Source: Rachycentron canadum (lineage: Eukaryota > Chordata > Actinopteri > Carangiformes > Rachycentridae). Taken from it: a stretch of 64,000 nt of DNA. A model generated the notes under the pieces. That model was not told where the DNA came from. It was given only the letters and a program-made list of their open reading frames with translations, and searched no databases. The position numbers and the translations under genes are program-made. How positions within the stretch are numbered: the stretch's first letter is position 1; every line of letters begins with the position of its first letter. The DNA lies in contig CM076671.1 in assembly GCA_038496675.1 (NCBI GenBank), positions 5,460,133 through 5,524,132 of the forward strand. The letters run 5' to 3'. This document shows, one piece after another, positions 45,217-52,815 of this stretch.

Positions 45217-48200
45217 CCTGCTTTGAATCAGAATAAGTTCATGGTGTAATCATTCATCACTTCCTGTGGGCCTCCATTGGGGATTCCCCCTCCTCTTGAC
45301 CCTGTGGGAGACTGAATCACGTCCATTGATCAATTAATCAATGGGCTGGTGGTGTTTTCAGGTCCGACTCTAAATGTTGTGGCCAAACGCATCCGTGAAG
45401 CCTCAGTGGGCGGGGCTACCTTTGAGATGAGCTGCACTGTGGCGACTGAGAACCTTGGGCAGGCGGGCTACTCGGTGCTCATCCAATCACAAGAGAGCCT
45501 CGAGAGCAACGTGAGGACCATCATGACTCTCAGCCCTGACAACGTCCTGCAGCACGGAGGAGCCACAGACCCCAACAGGAGGTAGCTACCTGGATATATG
45601 TGTTAATAATGCACTGATGTCTGTGTTTCATCTTGAGCTACATTTATTTCTCTGTCTGTCCACTCAGAGACAGCCTGGTCCTGACAAAGTCCGGTCCGGC
45701 AGAGTTTCGGTTTCGTCTGGCTGGCGTCCAGTTGTCCGACAGAGGTTTCTACTGGTGTGACATCACAGCGTGGACTAAACAGCAGCCAGGACAAACTTGG
45801 ACCAGAGCCACAAGCGCCGAGTCCAATAAAATCAGGATTGACTTTCAAGAAAATGGTAGGTCCACAGGTGTTTCTCTGCTCACACTTTTCCTACTTTCAT
45901 TAACTATATTTTTAAGGTATCTTGCCAAAGCTGAAAATATGGCTTCCAGTAGTGAGCTGGGAATTGAAGGAAGTTGGAAGTTGTCGTTCCAGTACGTTGG
46001 AAGCTTGTTTTCTTTGTTGCCGTTACTGTTAGCAACGCCAGAAGATAACAACACATCACATGATATTTTCAGCATACAAACACGTAGCAACATGTTACTA
46101 TGTGTGCAACTGCTTTATGAGACATGTGCTGATGAACAGGATGATACTACAGAGTTGATGTACAGTGATCTTGGGTTTCGATGTTGCAGTTGGCCTCAGG
46201 GGGCATTCCCACTGAAACTTCCAACTGGAAACTCCAGGTCCTCGTGAGTCATGAGTTATCAGTGGTTATGGGTGGAGTTATCTCAGGTCACCAGGTGTCT
46301 AAAAATCAGCAGTTTAAAATCTGATGACCTGTCTCATGATTGGAGAATGCTGTGATGTCTCCAATACAATACAAAAAAGGTTGGTTATACTATGACAGGA
46401 CAGAAATGCACATATCAGGGGTTGTATCGGTGTATTGTCGGAAATATTTCTTACTTACTACCTTAATACTTATATTAAGGTAGCCTATGTAAATGTGGAA
46501 GGTCTTCAGTGTCAAATTGCAAATGTGAAGTTAGATTTTTTTGGTTTTTGTGAATCCCTGACAGCATCACCTGCTGCATTGTGATTATAATACAACAAAC
46601 CCCCAACTTCACGTACATCATTTAATAGAAACCTGCACAGTGTGTGCACAGCCCATCCAGCAAGAGGTCAGCTACACCCCACAGGCAGCAAAGACTTTCA
46701 CCACTTTGCCGTCTTTGATCAGTGCTTTGTCGGCTCAGAATGCAAATGTTCGGATTAAATTTTTGAGCTTTATAGAGAAAAGATTTATTCTAATTTCAAG
46801 CCTCTGTCTATTGTCTTCTTTATAGGAGTAGCTGTAGTAGCTCATGGGTCCTGCTTAAACATAACAACAGTATAATTAAATTGATCCAGTGTTTGTATGC
46901 TCAGGGACATTGAGTTTAACCTTCAAAATAAACTTACTTCTTAATTATACCATTTGAATTCTTCTCACTTGTTCCTCATGCAGTGGATTTTTCTAAAGAT
47001 TTTGTGCTTATTAAATGAAAGTTCCTGAAATCAGTCTGTGTACAAAGACAATGAGAAAAGACTAAAATGAGGAAAATGCTTTATAACACAAAGAAAAAGA
47101 GTCATCATTAATTTTAAGCAATTTTAGTTAATCAATTACTTATTCAGTTTCATAAAGATCTGAACAAAAACTGATGACTAAATTCATGTTAAGTCTGGGC
47201 AATTTATATATATATATATATATACATATATGTAGATATATTAATAGAATAGCTGCCTATTAATAGAAATATGTTAGTAGTTCTGTACATTTAACAGAGT
47301 AGGTGCTCACATCTTCCTCCCACACAAAGTAAATGATAACCAACATAAATACCCTAATAATGTATAAAAATAAAGACGCACACACACACACCTTAAGCCC
47401 TTTGACGCCCACCACAGTCACTGGCCTACTTAACTTTCTTTGATCTGACTGGGAAGTGGGAGACAGGAGGAGGAACAGGAGCGTCAGACAGGAGAAGAGG
47501 GAGGTGACAAAGAGGAAGAGAAAGAAAGAGAGAGAGAAAGGCGGTGAAGAGGACTGAGGAGGATGTGGATGACGAGGACAGAGGTCAAGGATGAGGGAGA
47601 GAACAGTCACAATGTGGAGACTGATAAAGGAGAGGAAAATTGGTAGAAAAACAGGAGAGAAAACACAAAAGGAAGTTAACAATAATATACATACAGAATA
47701 TAAATTGGCTGAAAGGTAAAGGTAAGAGAGAGAATAATAACACTGCAAAGAGGAGATAGAAAGAAAGGAGGTTCAGAGAAAAAGTGTATATAAAGAGGAA
47801 GACGTGGGGGAGAGGAGAAGATCCACGAGGAACAGACAATTCAACCTGGATTGTTTGACATTTTGAAGAATTCACTCATTTGCTTCTTTGCTACGAGTTG
47901 ATGAGGAGATCAGTACGGAGCAACAGCCTTTTAGCTTAGCTTAGCATAAAGTCTGGAAAGGGAGGATGACAGCTAACCTCGCCTAGCTGCCTACCAACAC
48001 ATTTTTCTTTTTAAATCTCAAACATATAGATGATCTTTGGCTCCAAAAGTCCAGAATCTGTTGGATTCAGTCGAGTTATAAAGTGGACGATTCAGGAATC
48101 TGCTGAGGTCGTCACTGTGGTGCCTGTTAGGTCAAAATGAATGTGTGAATGTGTCAAACTGGTTTTAAACTTCTTTAGAGATGTTGCACATCTTTGTTGG

Positions 48201-51200
48201 CAGACGTGCTGCAGCATTTAGAACCATCTGAAAGAGAGAGAGGAAAGTGAGAGAGGCAGTGAGAAGGAAAGATGGCAGCAAAACAGAGACGATAGACTGA
48301 AGCCCATCGTCTGTCTTTCTCTGGGGAGGGCAGGAGCCCTTGAGCATTACTTCCTCTTTCTTTCTCTCTCTCTCACTTAAGGTTTTTCCTCCCCCGTTTT
48401 CTCCACCATCCTTTCACTCTCTCACCCCCACTGTTTCCCTGTACCTCTCTCGCCCCTCCCTCCCCCTCTCTCTGGGACATCTTCAAAGTGAAGCCCTTTG
48501 GCCAATCAGCCAGCTGCACAGATCTGCACCGCTGCTTTCCTTTTCTTTTCTCTGCCTATGTGTGTGTATGTAATCTTTTTCAAGTGTTCAAGTGGGTGTA
48601 TCCAAGTCGAACATCTTGAGTTGACCCCACACAGTGCGGTAGACCCCCCCTCATCCCCGGCAACATGCGCACACACACACACTGACAGTGTTCAAGCTTC
48701 AAGCTGAGCAGTTTTCAAGAACCCCTTATACTTGCCTTAGGGGACGGAAGCTCTGTGCAGTGTGTGTGTGCGTGTTGTGAGCACATCCTCAAAATGGCAA
48801 GCCTGCCAAGCTTCCAGCTGTATCTTGAATGTTTCAGACGTGTTGTGGTATTTCTGCCTGTGCAGGGATCTTCTGTGACGACGTATATGGAAATGCAACA
48901 TCTCACCAGCACATTTACTATTAAATAATTCAGTTGAAGTTTAAGTGATTTTGTGGTCCGCCTTGCAACATAAACATGGTGTGTCCACAGGAAAAATGTG
49001 ATCATTTTGACTAGAGAAAGGACAGTGTGTAGATTTACCAATGTTTATTAAATCTTAACTTTTTGCCTAAAATGAAAATAAAGGCATTTCCCAGTTTTTA
49101 TGTAAAATTCCTTATTTATCAATCTATAACTTTCATCTTCAGTGTCACCAATCTGGAGACACGGTGACTCTTTAAAGTTTTAACAAGACGATAGTTCACA
49201 TCAGTGCTGAAACTGGTGGGTAAATGTTTGAACAAGAACCAAACAGAAAGTCTTCATTTATCCTCCGAGTAGCCTCTGAAGTGGTGAGGTCTGGTGGATA
49301 TGATGCAGTTTGATTATTTATTGCAGAAGTAATGAATTCTGCATTGCTCATGTTTGGAGCTAACGAGAATGCAGAGTGGATTGAAAGTTGTTTCAAAAGC
49401 TTTTCCCTCTTGACAACAGTGAAATTAAAGGCATGTCAAAACTATTTGCAAACATTTAAGGCTCTGTTTCGCTGTGAAATGTAGTAAAGGAGCCAATTGG
49501 ATTACATGGACTCTTCCAAAAGCTGTTTTTGCAGGTGGTGCTGTAAGATGACGGTTTGCAGTAAACATTTTCCACTCACGGTAAAGACAGTTGAAAAACA
49601 ATTTAACACAGGGAAGTGAGGAGACATAAATGAGTTATTAAATATGCTGTTGATGATTTAAAAGTTATTTCATCCCAGTGTTTCCTCATGTAAACATCAG
49701 TCATGAGGAGCATTTTGAGACTGGATCATCTGAGGTGTTTCTATTACACAGTGCCACGGCTAAAACATCCCATATCCGTCCACATGCTTGAGTGCAGGTA
49801 TTGTACAGCACTGTGTGACAGCATGAGTAATCCAGAGTCTTGGGGGGAAAAAACCCTGTCAGAACATCTGAGATTAGAGATGCTTCAAAGTATCTACACA
49901 CAGAAAACCACAGTAAAATGACAGTAGCTGCTCTCAACTGTTCCACCCGTTGTACAGTAGAGTCCATGTTTTACAGACACTGCACATTGAAACATACAAT
50001 ATTCAGCTTGGACCACACTCGTGTCTGCCCATCTGTGTGTCTGCCAGTCCATCTGTCTGCAACGCTTGAGTCCACAGCAAATTACAGTATTCGCTGGCGT
50101 GGCTCTGCGAGGCTAGCTTTGGAGCATCCCAAACACTATGGAGACTGAGATGAAAAATAGACCTCTGCGTGGGCCTGAACCTGCACCTGACCTGACTGAA
50201 CCCAGCTGCCACTGACAAATAGGAACTATATTTTTACTTTATTTGCATAATATGACTTTTCCCATGAATCTCCTTGCAGCAGTTGTCGTGTGCTCTTAAA
50301 TGAGTCAGACGAAGAATACAAAGCTTTGAAGCTGAAAACCAAACTGGACATAGATGGAAATCCACATCTAAATTTTTGGTATGACATCACAAATAGGGCG
50401 GGTTGACCTTAAGCAACATAAGGCCCGAACACTGAATCATCAGACTTATTTGACGTCACCTCATTAGTGATCGAGTGTAAGAGGCTGCAAGACCTTGTTA
50501 CTTTGTTGACGCCAAAACATGCTTTATACACTCGCAGGGTTTATTTTGCATTTTTTTACTCCCTCTCTGGATGTAAACAATACATTAATATTGCAGATTT
50601 ATAATTTACCCTCATGTCATCACAGGACAACACAGTTCTGGCTCATTCATTTTTCTGACACATAACCAGTGGCTCTTTGAAGTTTGGGTAAGAGTCTGCG
50701 GACATGTGGACTTATGGAAATTTTACATAAAGGGCTCCAAGTGTCTGCGGGAAGCCCTCATGGCCTTGATGGTTTGACAGTGGGACGGCTCTGAGCCCTC
50801 ATGTACTTACCGGGAAACGCCTCAAAGTCTGTGACTGACTGAGGGCGGACACTGGGGTTGGGCCACCACTACTTTCAATACCTGAAATGGTGATTTGAGT
50901 TTTTATCTGCACTGCTGTCAAAATTTATTATTATTTATAATAATAATATAGAACTCCACATACAGTCTATGTGAACATGTTATCAGCTCCTTTTTCCGAC
51001 TTTAATCTATTTATGTCAATCTGCACTACAGCTGTTTCCTTCTTGTTGATCTCAACATATCTGAGGAATCACAAGCTGACTTTAAAGCAGTGTTTACCAT
51101 CTGAAAGCTCGAACACTCTTTTCTCCCAAGAAGCTCATCCACTGCTGTTCTTCTGGGATATGAATCCAGAATCATAGTATATGTAGGTTTAAAAGCAGTC

Positions 51201-51249
51201 AGAGTCCTTTTGATCTCAGTTGAGTGTTTCTGATGTTTTCTCTGTCATA

Positions 51250-51295
<46 letters not shown>

Positions 51296-51456
51296 TTGTT
51301 TTGTTTTTATGAATAAAGCTAATCTGAGCTCATGTGCTGGTGTTGCAGGCCCGTCCTTCTCCATCAACATCCAATCAGACGACACCAGTGTTTATCCATC
51401 GAAAACAGCCAAGATGGAGTGTTCGCTCAGCGTCTCTGGATCCTCACCAAAGACCG
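16195..51456 (+). CDS. ptgfrn: PTGFRN (EWI-F/CD9P-1), partial: signal peptide plus Ig domains 1-6 (start)
   Basis: The CDS joins 16195-16246, 21886-21998, 22630-22888, 29919-30326, 32664-33092, 43897-44043, 44137-44297, 44566-44686, 45362-45581, 45668-45855 and 51349-51456, all GT-AG and in frame (735 codons, then open). PTGFRN is a type I membrane protein of the EWI family that associates with tetraspanins CD9 and CD81 and lowers PGF2-alpha binding to its receptor in mammals. Human PTGFRN is 879 aa with six Ig domains; five complete domains and the first Cys of the sixth are seen. Diagnostic matches to human PTGFRN are YxGPxEQxFxW and TPSTD-GNYE in domain 1, PTELAC in domain 4, and TFEMxC, YSVLI and IDFQ in domain 5. 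IGSF3 and CD101 match less well and differ in domain number. TM helix and tail are missing. Confidence 0.9.
17640..17706 (+). repeat. (TG)n/(GAGTGT)n microsatellite
   Basis: TG dinucleotides interrupted by repeated GAGTGT units. Confidence 0.9.
17933..18640 (+). repeat. Diverged repeat, copy B (partner at 14872-15645)
   Basis: Shares several 17-20-base blocks with copy A (see that entry) plus GCAGATCCT(C/G)T-AC-TT-AAG at 18114, related to 15349. The two copies flank PTGFRN exon 1 in direct orientation, about 3 kb apart. Confidence 0.55.
18933..18955 (+). repeat. (CA)n microsatellite
   Basis: About 11 uninterrupted CA units in PTGFRN intron 1. Confidence 0.9.
21168..21200. repeat. Perfect 13-bp inverted repeat, 7-nt loop
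   Basis: GAGAGTTTAACAC (21168-21180) and GTGTTAAACTCTC (21188-21200) are exact reverse complements around TCACTTT. In RNA this would form a stable hairpin. It lies about 690 bases before exon 2 and 120 bases before a long TG repeat. Confidence 0.8.
21323..21385 (+). repeat. (TG)31 microsatellite
   Basis: Uninterrupted TG run of about 31 units, 500 bases upstream of PTGFRN exon 2. Confidence 0.95.
21886..21998 (+). CDS. ptgfrn: PTGFRN exon 2: Ig domain 1, first part
   Basis: Phase 1 in, phase 0 out. It encodes residues 18-55, including RVVTVSPG, the first domain cysteine (C44) and EYSGPREQ, which matches the equivalent YDGPSEQ of human PTGFRN. The donor CAG/GTAAGA is strong. An extra Cys20 sits at the signal-cleavage region. 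The intron that follows (21999-22629) interrupts the domain. Confidence 0.87.
22630..22888 (+). CDS. ptgfrn: PTGFRN exon 3: Ig domain 1, remainder
   Basis: Phase 0 in, phase 1 out; residues 56-142. It contains the core tryptophan in DFEW, the DAGLYWC signature with Cys121, and TPSTD...GNYE, a stretch nearly identical to human PTGFRN. GC-rich third positions stand out against the flanking introns. Confidence 0.9.
24724..24908. mobile_element. hAT-type MITE with 8-bp target duplication
   Basis: Element 24732-24900 (169 bp) has terminal inverted repeats TAGGGCTGCAAC (left) and TAGAGCTGCAAC (right end, reverse complement), flanked by an exact 8-bp duplication ATTTGGTT at 24724-24731 and 24901-24908. 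The interior ATTATTTTCATTATCAATTA is typical of an abundant teleost non-autonomous hAT family. It has no coding capacity. Confidence 0.88.
26351..26517. repeat. Paired (TG)n and (CA)n microsatellites
   Basis: TG/GCG repeat at 26351-26386 and CA repeat at 26489-26517, about 100 bases apart and mutually complementary, so they could pair as an inverted repeat. Confidence 0.85.
27128..27284 (+). mobile_element. L2/SINE 3'-tail fragment
   Basis: Reads TAGGCATGAATGTGAG, GTTGTTTGTCTCTATGTGTC, CCCTGTGATGGACTGGCGAC and CTGTCCAGGGTGTACC, ending in a GATAATGGATGG tail. I recognise this as the common 3' tail shared by fish L2-mobilised SINEs. The tRNA-like head is absent, so it is 5'-truncated. Confidence 0.7.
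29116..29158 (+). repeat. (CA)21 microsatellite
   Basis: Uninterrupted CA run, about 760 bases upstream of the domain 2 exon. Confidence 0.95.
29919..30326 (+). CDS. ptgfrn: PTGFRN exon 4: Ig domain 2
   Basis: A 408-nt phase 1-1 exon, residues 142-278, one complete V-type domain: Cys168 in LSCNVT, core Trp184 in VSW, Cys246 in TYECNGTEW. Sequons are N169-V-T and N247-G-T. The EWI motif that names the family reads EWT here (residues 250-252, bases 30242-30250). A long polypyrimidine run precedes the acceptor. Confidence 0.9.
30327..32663 (+). other. ptgfrn: PTGFRN intron between domains 2 and 3
   Basis: 2.3 kb. Holds a long CA repeat (31514-31590) and otherwise nothing recognised. Confidence 0.6.
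31514..31590 (+). repeat. (CA)n microsatellite, about 38 units
   Basis: CA run with a single TA interruption near 31531. A short second CA block follows at about 31671. Confidence 0.95.
32664..33092 (+). CDS. ptgfrn: PTGFRN exon 5: Ig domain 3
   Basis: A 429-nt phase 1-1 exon, residues 278-421. Cys308, core Trp324 (VTW) and Cys383 in DAGEYTC define the V fold. It begins with a serine-rich stretch (286-296) and has a glycine-rich loop (GGRSAGGGGRW, 392-402) after the second Cys. Sequons are N291-S-S and N343-A-S. The exon is markedly GC-rich. Human domain 3 instead has a WAPGHNRSW loop there. Confidence 0.85.
33196..33221. repeat. 10-bp perfect inverted repeat, 6-nt loop
   Basis: CCCTCAGTCA (33196-33205) pairs exactly with TGACTGAGGG (33212-33221). 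The palindrome TCAGCTGA occurs at 33188-33195 and again at 33207-33214. Confidence 0.7.
34036..34135 (+). repeat. Teleost dispersed repeat fragment (family R1)
   Basis: TTGTTTGTTCAATCC followed by GGTTTTATGGG-AGTTATGTGCC, related in order to the reverse complement of the fragment at about 1205-1310. Similarity may extend upstream to about 33800. Class unknown. Confidence 0.4.
34868..35135 (+). mobile_element. tRNA-headed SINE with L2-type tail
   Basis: Starts with a tRNA-like B-box remnant (GGTCCTGGGTTGAAACCTGG) and continues with GTGCGGAGTTTGCACG, TTCCTCCCACAGTCCAA, GACTGGCAACCTGTCCAGGG and ATGTCAGCTTGGATTGGCTCC, ending in GGATGGATAG-type tail. This order is the well-known fish SINE/L2 unit. 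It is diverged and non-coding. Confidence 0.75.
36983..37684. repeat. Cluster of six alternating CA/TG microsatellites
   Basis: Blocks are CA 36983-37020, TG 37082-37123, TG 37245-37288, CA 37347-37378, TG 37444-37478 and CA 37612-37684, with unique spacers of about 60-130 bases. Adjacent CA and TG blocks are complementary and could pair, and each can form Z-DNA. Confidence 0.92.
38998..39115 (+). mobile_element. LINE reverse-transcriptase C-terminal fragment
   Basis: One frame gives LLLHAERSQWRRFR and the sequence continues with AGGAGACCTC and ACACCCTGGAGGGA, resembling the HIERSQxRWLGHL...RRPRGRPRxRW region near the end of a fish non-LTR retrotransposon ORF. Frame is broken and only about 120 bases remain. 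Recognition is by eye. Confidence 0.45.
40476..40511 (+). repeat. (CA)n microsatellite
   Basis: About 18 CA units in the domain 3-4 intron. Confidence 0.95.
42209..42313 (+). repeat. (TG)n microsatellite, about 52 units, with one N
   Basis: Longest TG run in the window; base 42256 is N. Its true length is uncertain in the assembly. Confidence 0.95.
43897..44043 (+). CDS. ptgfrn: PTGFRN exon 6: Ig domain 4, part 1
   Basis: Phase 1-1 exon, residues 421-470. EPTELAC with Cys445 matches the DPTELAC of human domain 4, and VTW supplies the core tryptophan. Sequon N449-I-T. Ends within the domain at LPG; the next intron is only 93 bp (44044-44136). Confidence 0.88.
44137..44297 (+). CDS. ptgfrn: PTGFRN exon 7: Ig domain 4, part 2
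   Basis: Phase 1 in, phase 0 out, residues 470-523. Encodes the C' to E strands (IGSLDGNGNLLMG, then TFKLRILRSQ), parallel to the DTFNFRIQRT segment of human PTGFRN. Ends CAG/GTAGCA, a weaker donor. Confidence 0.85.
44566..44686 (+). CDS. ptgfrn: PTGFRN exon 8: Ig domain 4, part 3
   Basis: Phase 0 in, phase 1 out, residues 524-564. MGEYVCTVSAW provides Cys532 and the VSAW motif shared with human domain 4, followed by SSPTTIRW where human has SKPVNIFW. Confidence 0.88.
44687..45361 (+). other. ptgfrn: PTGFRN intron between domains 4 and 5
   Basis: 675 bases of AT-rich intron with a TG microsatellite at 45177-45214. Nothing else seen. Confidence 0.7.
45177..45214 (+). repeat. (TG)19 microsatellite
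   Basis: Uninterrupted TG run, about 150 bases upstream of the domain 5 exon. Confidence 0.95.
45362..45581 (+). CDS. ptgfrn: PTGFRN exon 9: Ig domain 5, part 1
   Basis: Phase 1 in, phase 2 out, residues 564-637. ATFEMSC (Cys588) and YSVLI match TFEMTC and YSVLI of human domain 5. The 86-bp intron that follows (45582-45667) splits the domain. Confidence 0.9.
45668..45855 (+). CDS. ptgfrn: PTGFRN exon 10: Ig domain 5, part 2
   Basis: Phase 2 in, phase 1 out, residues 637-700. Contains EFRFR, DRGFYWC (Cys667), ITAWTKQ and the domain boundary IRIDFQENG, matching IEIDFQTSG in human PTGFRN. The frame remains open past the donor to 46247. Confidence 0.9.
47452..47830 (+). other. Purine-rich (GA/GGA) block
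   Basis: Strongly A/G-biased on the + strand, with many GAGGA, AGAAAG and GAGAGA runs. Complementary pyrimidine-rich DNA follows at 48350-48480. Low-complexity sequence that can form triplex structures. No coding signal. Confidence 0.6.
47876..47990 (+). repeat. Teleost dispersed repeat fragment (family R1)
   Basis: GAGTTGATGAGGAGATCAGTAC, then TTAGCTTAGCTTAGCATAAAG (first 20 bases diagnostic), GGAAAGGGAGG and CTAACCTCGCCTAGCTG. The same order is seen in the reverse complement near 1360-1420. Confidence 0.5.
51252..51296 (+). repeat. (TTA)15 microsatellite
   Basis: Uninterrupted TTA trinucleotide run, 50 bases upstream of the domain 6 exon. Confidence 0.95.
51349..51456 (+). CDS. ptgfrn: PTGFRN exon 11: Ig domain 6, first part (last readable exon)
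   Basis: A 108-nt phase 1-1 exon, residues 700-736. GPSFSINIQSDD and the single cysteine C724 align with GPIFNASVHSD and the first Cys of human domain 6. It ends at SPKTG before GTACAA, a mediocre donor. The rest of the domain, including its core Trp and second Cys, is not found downstream in this window. Confidence 0.82.
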
Positions 51457-51642
51457 GTACAACACACATACAGTACACACACACACACACACACAGACAG
51501 GTAAACCACACATACACATACTTGTAGTTGTCTCTCTAACAGTCACAAATCACAATCAGTCACTGTTTCTGTTTTTCTCTTTGTGTTCTCTGAGTGATTT
51601 TGAGTGCAGTTTTTTTTCACACACATACATAAATAAATGCTG

Positions 51643-51645
<3 letters not shown>

Positions 51646-51700
<55 letters not shown>

Positions 51701-52090
51701 NNNNNNNNNNNNNNNNNNNNNNNNNNNNNNNNNNNNNNNNNNNNNNNNNNNNNNNNNNNNNNNNNNNNNNNNNNNNNNNNNNNNNNNNNNNNNNNNNNNN
51801 NNNNNNNNNNNNNNNNNNNNNNNNNNNNNNNNNNNNNNNNNNNNNNNNNNNNNNNNNNNNNNNNNNNNNNNNNNNNNNNNNNNNNNNNNNNNNNNNNNNN
51901 NNNNNNNNNNNNNNNNNNNNNNNNNNNNNNNNNNNNNNNNNNNNNNNNNNNNNNNNNNNNNNNNNNNNNNNNNNNNNNNNNNNNNNNNNNNNNNNNNNNN
52001 NNNNNNNNNNNNNNNNNNNNNNNNNNNNNNNNNNNNNNNNNNNNNNNNNNNNNNNNNNNNNNNNNNNNNNNNNNNNNNNNNNNNNNNNNN

Positions 52091-52140
<50 letters not shown>
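51646..52140 (+). repeat. (TC)n microsatellite containing a 390-bp gap
   Basis: TC run 51646-51700, N at 51701-52090, TC run 52091-52140. The gap is probably a collapsed or unsequenced repeat, but its size is unverified and it could hide an exon. Confidence 0.95.
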
Positions 52141-52144
<4 letters not shown>

Positions 52145-52589
52145 CCATAAACACACTTTGTACTTCTGTTTTATTCTTCACTTGTCAACAGTGCTGCTAA
52201 TAAGAATGATGTGACTTCTGCATTTCAAATAGTTGCTGTGCAGATTCCCTTTCTCTCGTTCTCCCTGGCACGCATGTCAACACACACAGCACTGTGGTTT
52301 CTTTCACTTTCTTCCGTGGGTGTGTTTGCCACTTGAAATACTGGTTATTATCTCTGTTGTAGATGAGAAAGATAAAACTTGTCTGTCTTAACTGTTTGAT
52401 TCACAGCTGAAATTAGTTTATTATTCATAGCAGATTGACGCTAAAATAACTGTCGAATAAACATAATATTAGGTATGTCATTGACATTACATTTGCTGGG
52501 GCTATTAACTCATCATTGCTTCTATATTAGAAGTGACTCTACTTTGAACTACTTGTTCTGTTATTTCTTTTAGCTCATTGTTTTGACTT

Positions 52590-52815
52590 TATCACAGGCA
52601 GCTTCACAGCTACGGTTCAGTCCCACCGTCGCTCTCATCAGCATAGTTTCCCAAAAGTAAAAGGAACCAGGTTTTGGCTGAGAAGCACCAACACCAGACT
52701 GTGTGCTACCTGCCCAGCACCAAACAGAAGGCTGACCCAGTTAACAACTGACTGTCAATTTAGCAGCTAAAGAGCCAGAAAACTAAAGAGCTAAACTAAA
52801 AGAGAGAATATCAGG
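52590..52815 (+). repeat. Teleost dispersed repeat
   Basis: Contains ACTGTGTGCTACCTGCCCAG, CACCAAACAGAAGGCTG, TTAACAACTGACTGTC and TTTAGCAGCTAAAGAGCCAG, an order I recognise from a common fish interspersed repeat. The frame is open for about 57 codons after an AG but ends in TAA and does not look like an Ig exon. Confidence 0.5.

Larger units (their letters stand above)
45856..51348 (+). other. ptgfrn: PTGFRN intron between domains 5 and 6
   Basis: 5.5 kb. The first 390 bases are open in the exon frame (see findings) and contain a possible MITE remnant (GGAAGTTGGAAGT at 45969 and ACTTCCAACTGG near 46217). It also holds an AT run (47206-47224), purine-rich DNA (47452-47830), repeat R1 (47876-47990), CT-rich DNA (48350-48480) and a TTA repeat (51252-51296). 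Confidence 0.6.

Noticed and set aside
51332..52150. Long frame spanning the TC repeat and the N gap
   Set aside because: Mostly unknown bases and Ser-Leu dipeptides from a TC microsatellite; not a protein.
52181..52215. Candidate acceptor (CAACAG at about 52191) right after the gap that might continue PTGFRN domain 6
   Set aside because: Stops appear within eight codons in the required phase and no VSW or other Ig motif follows.
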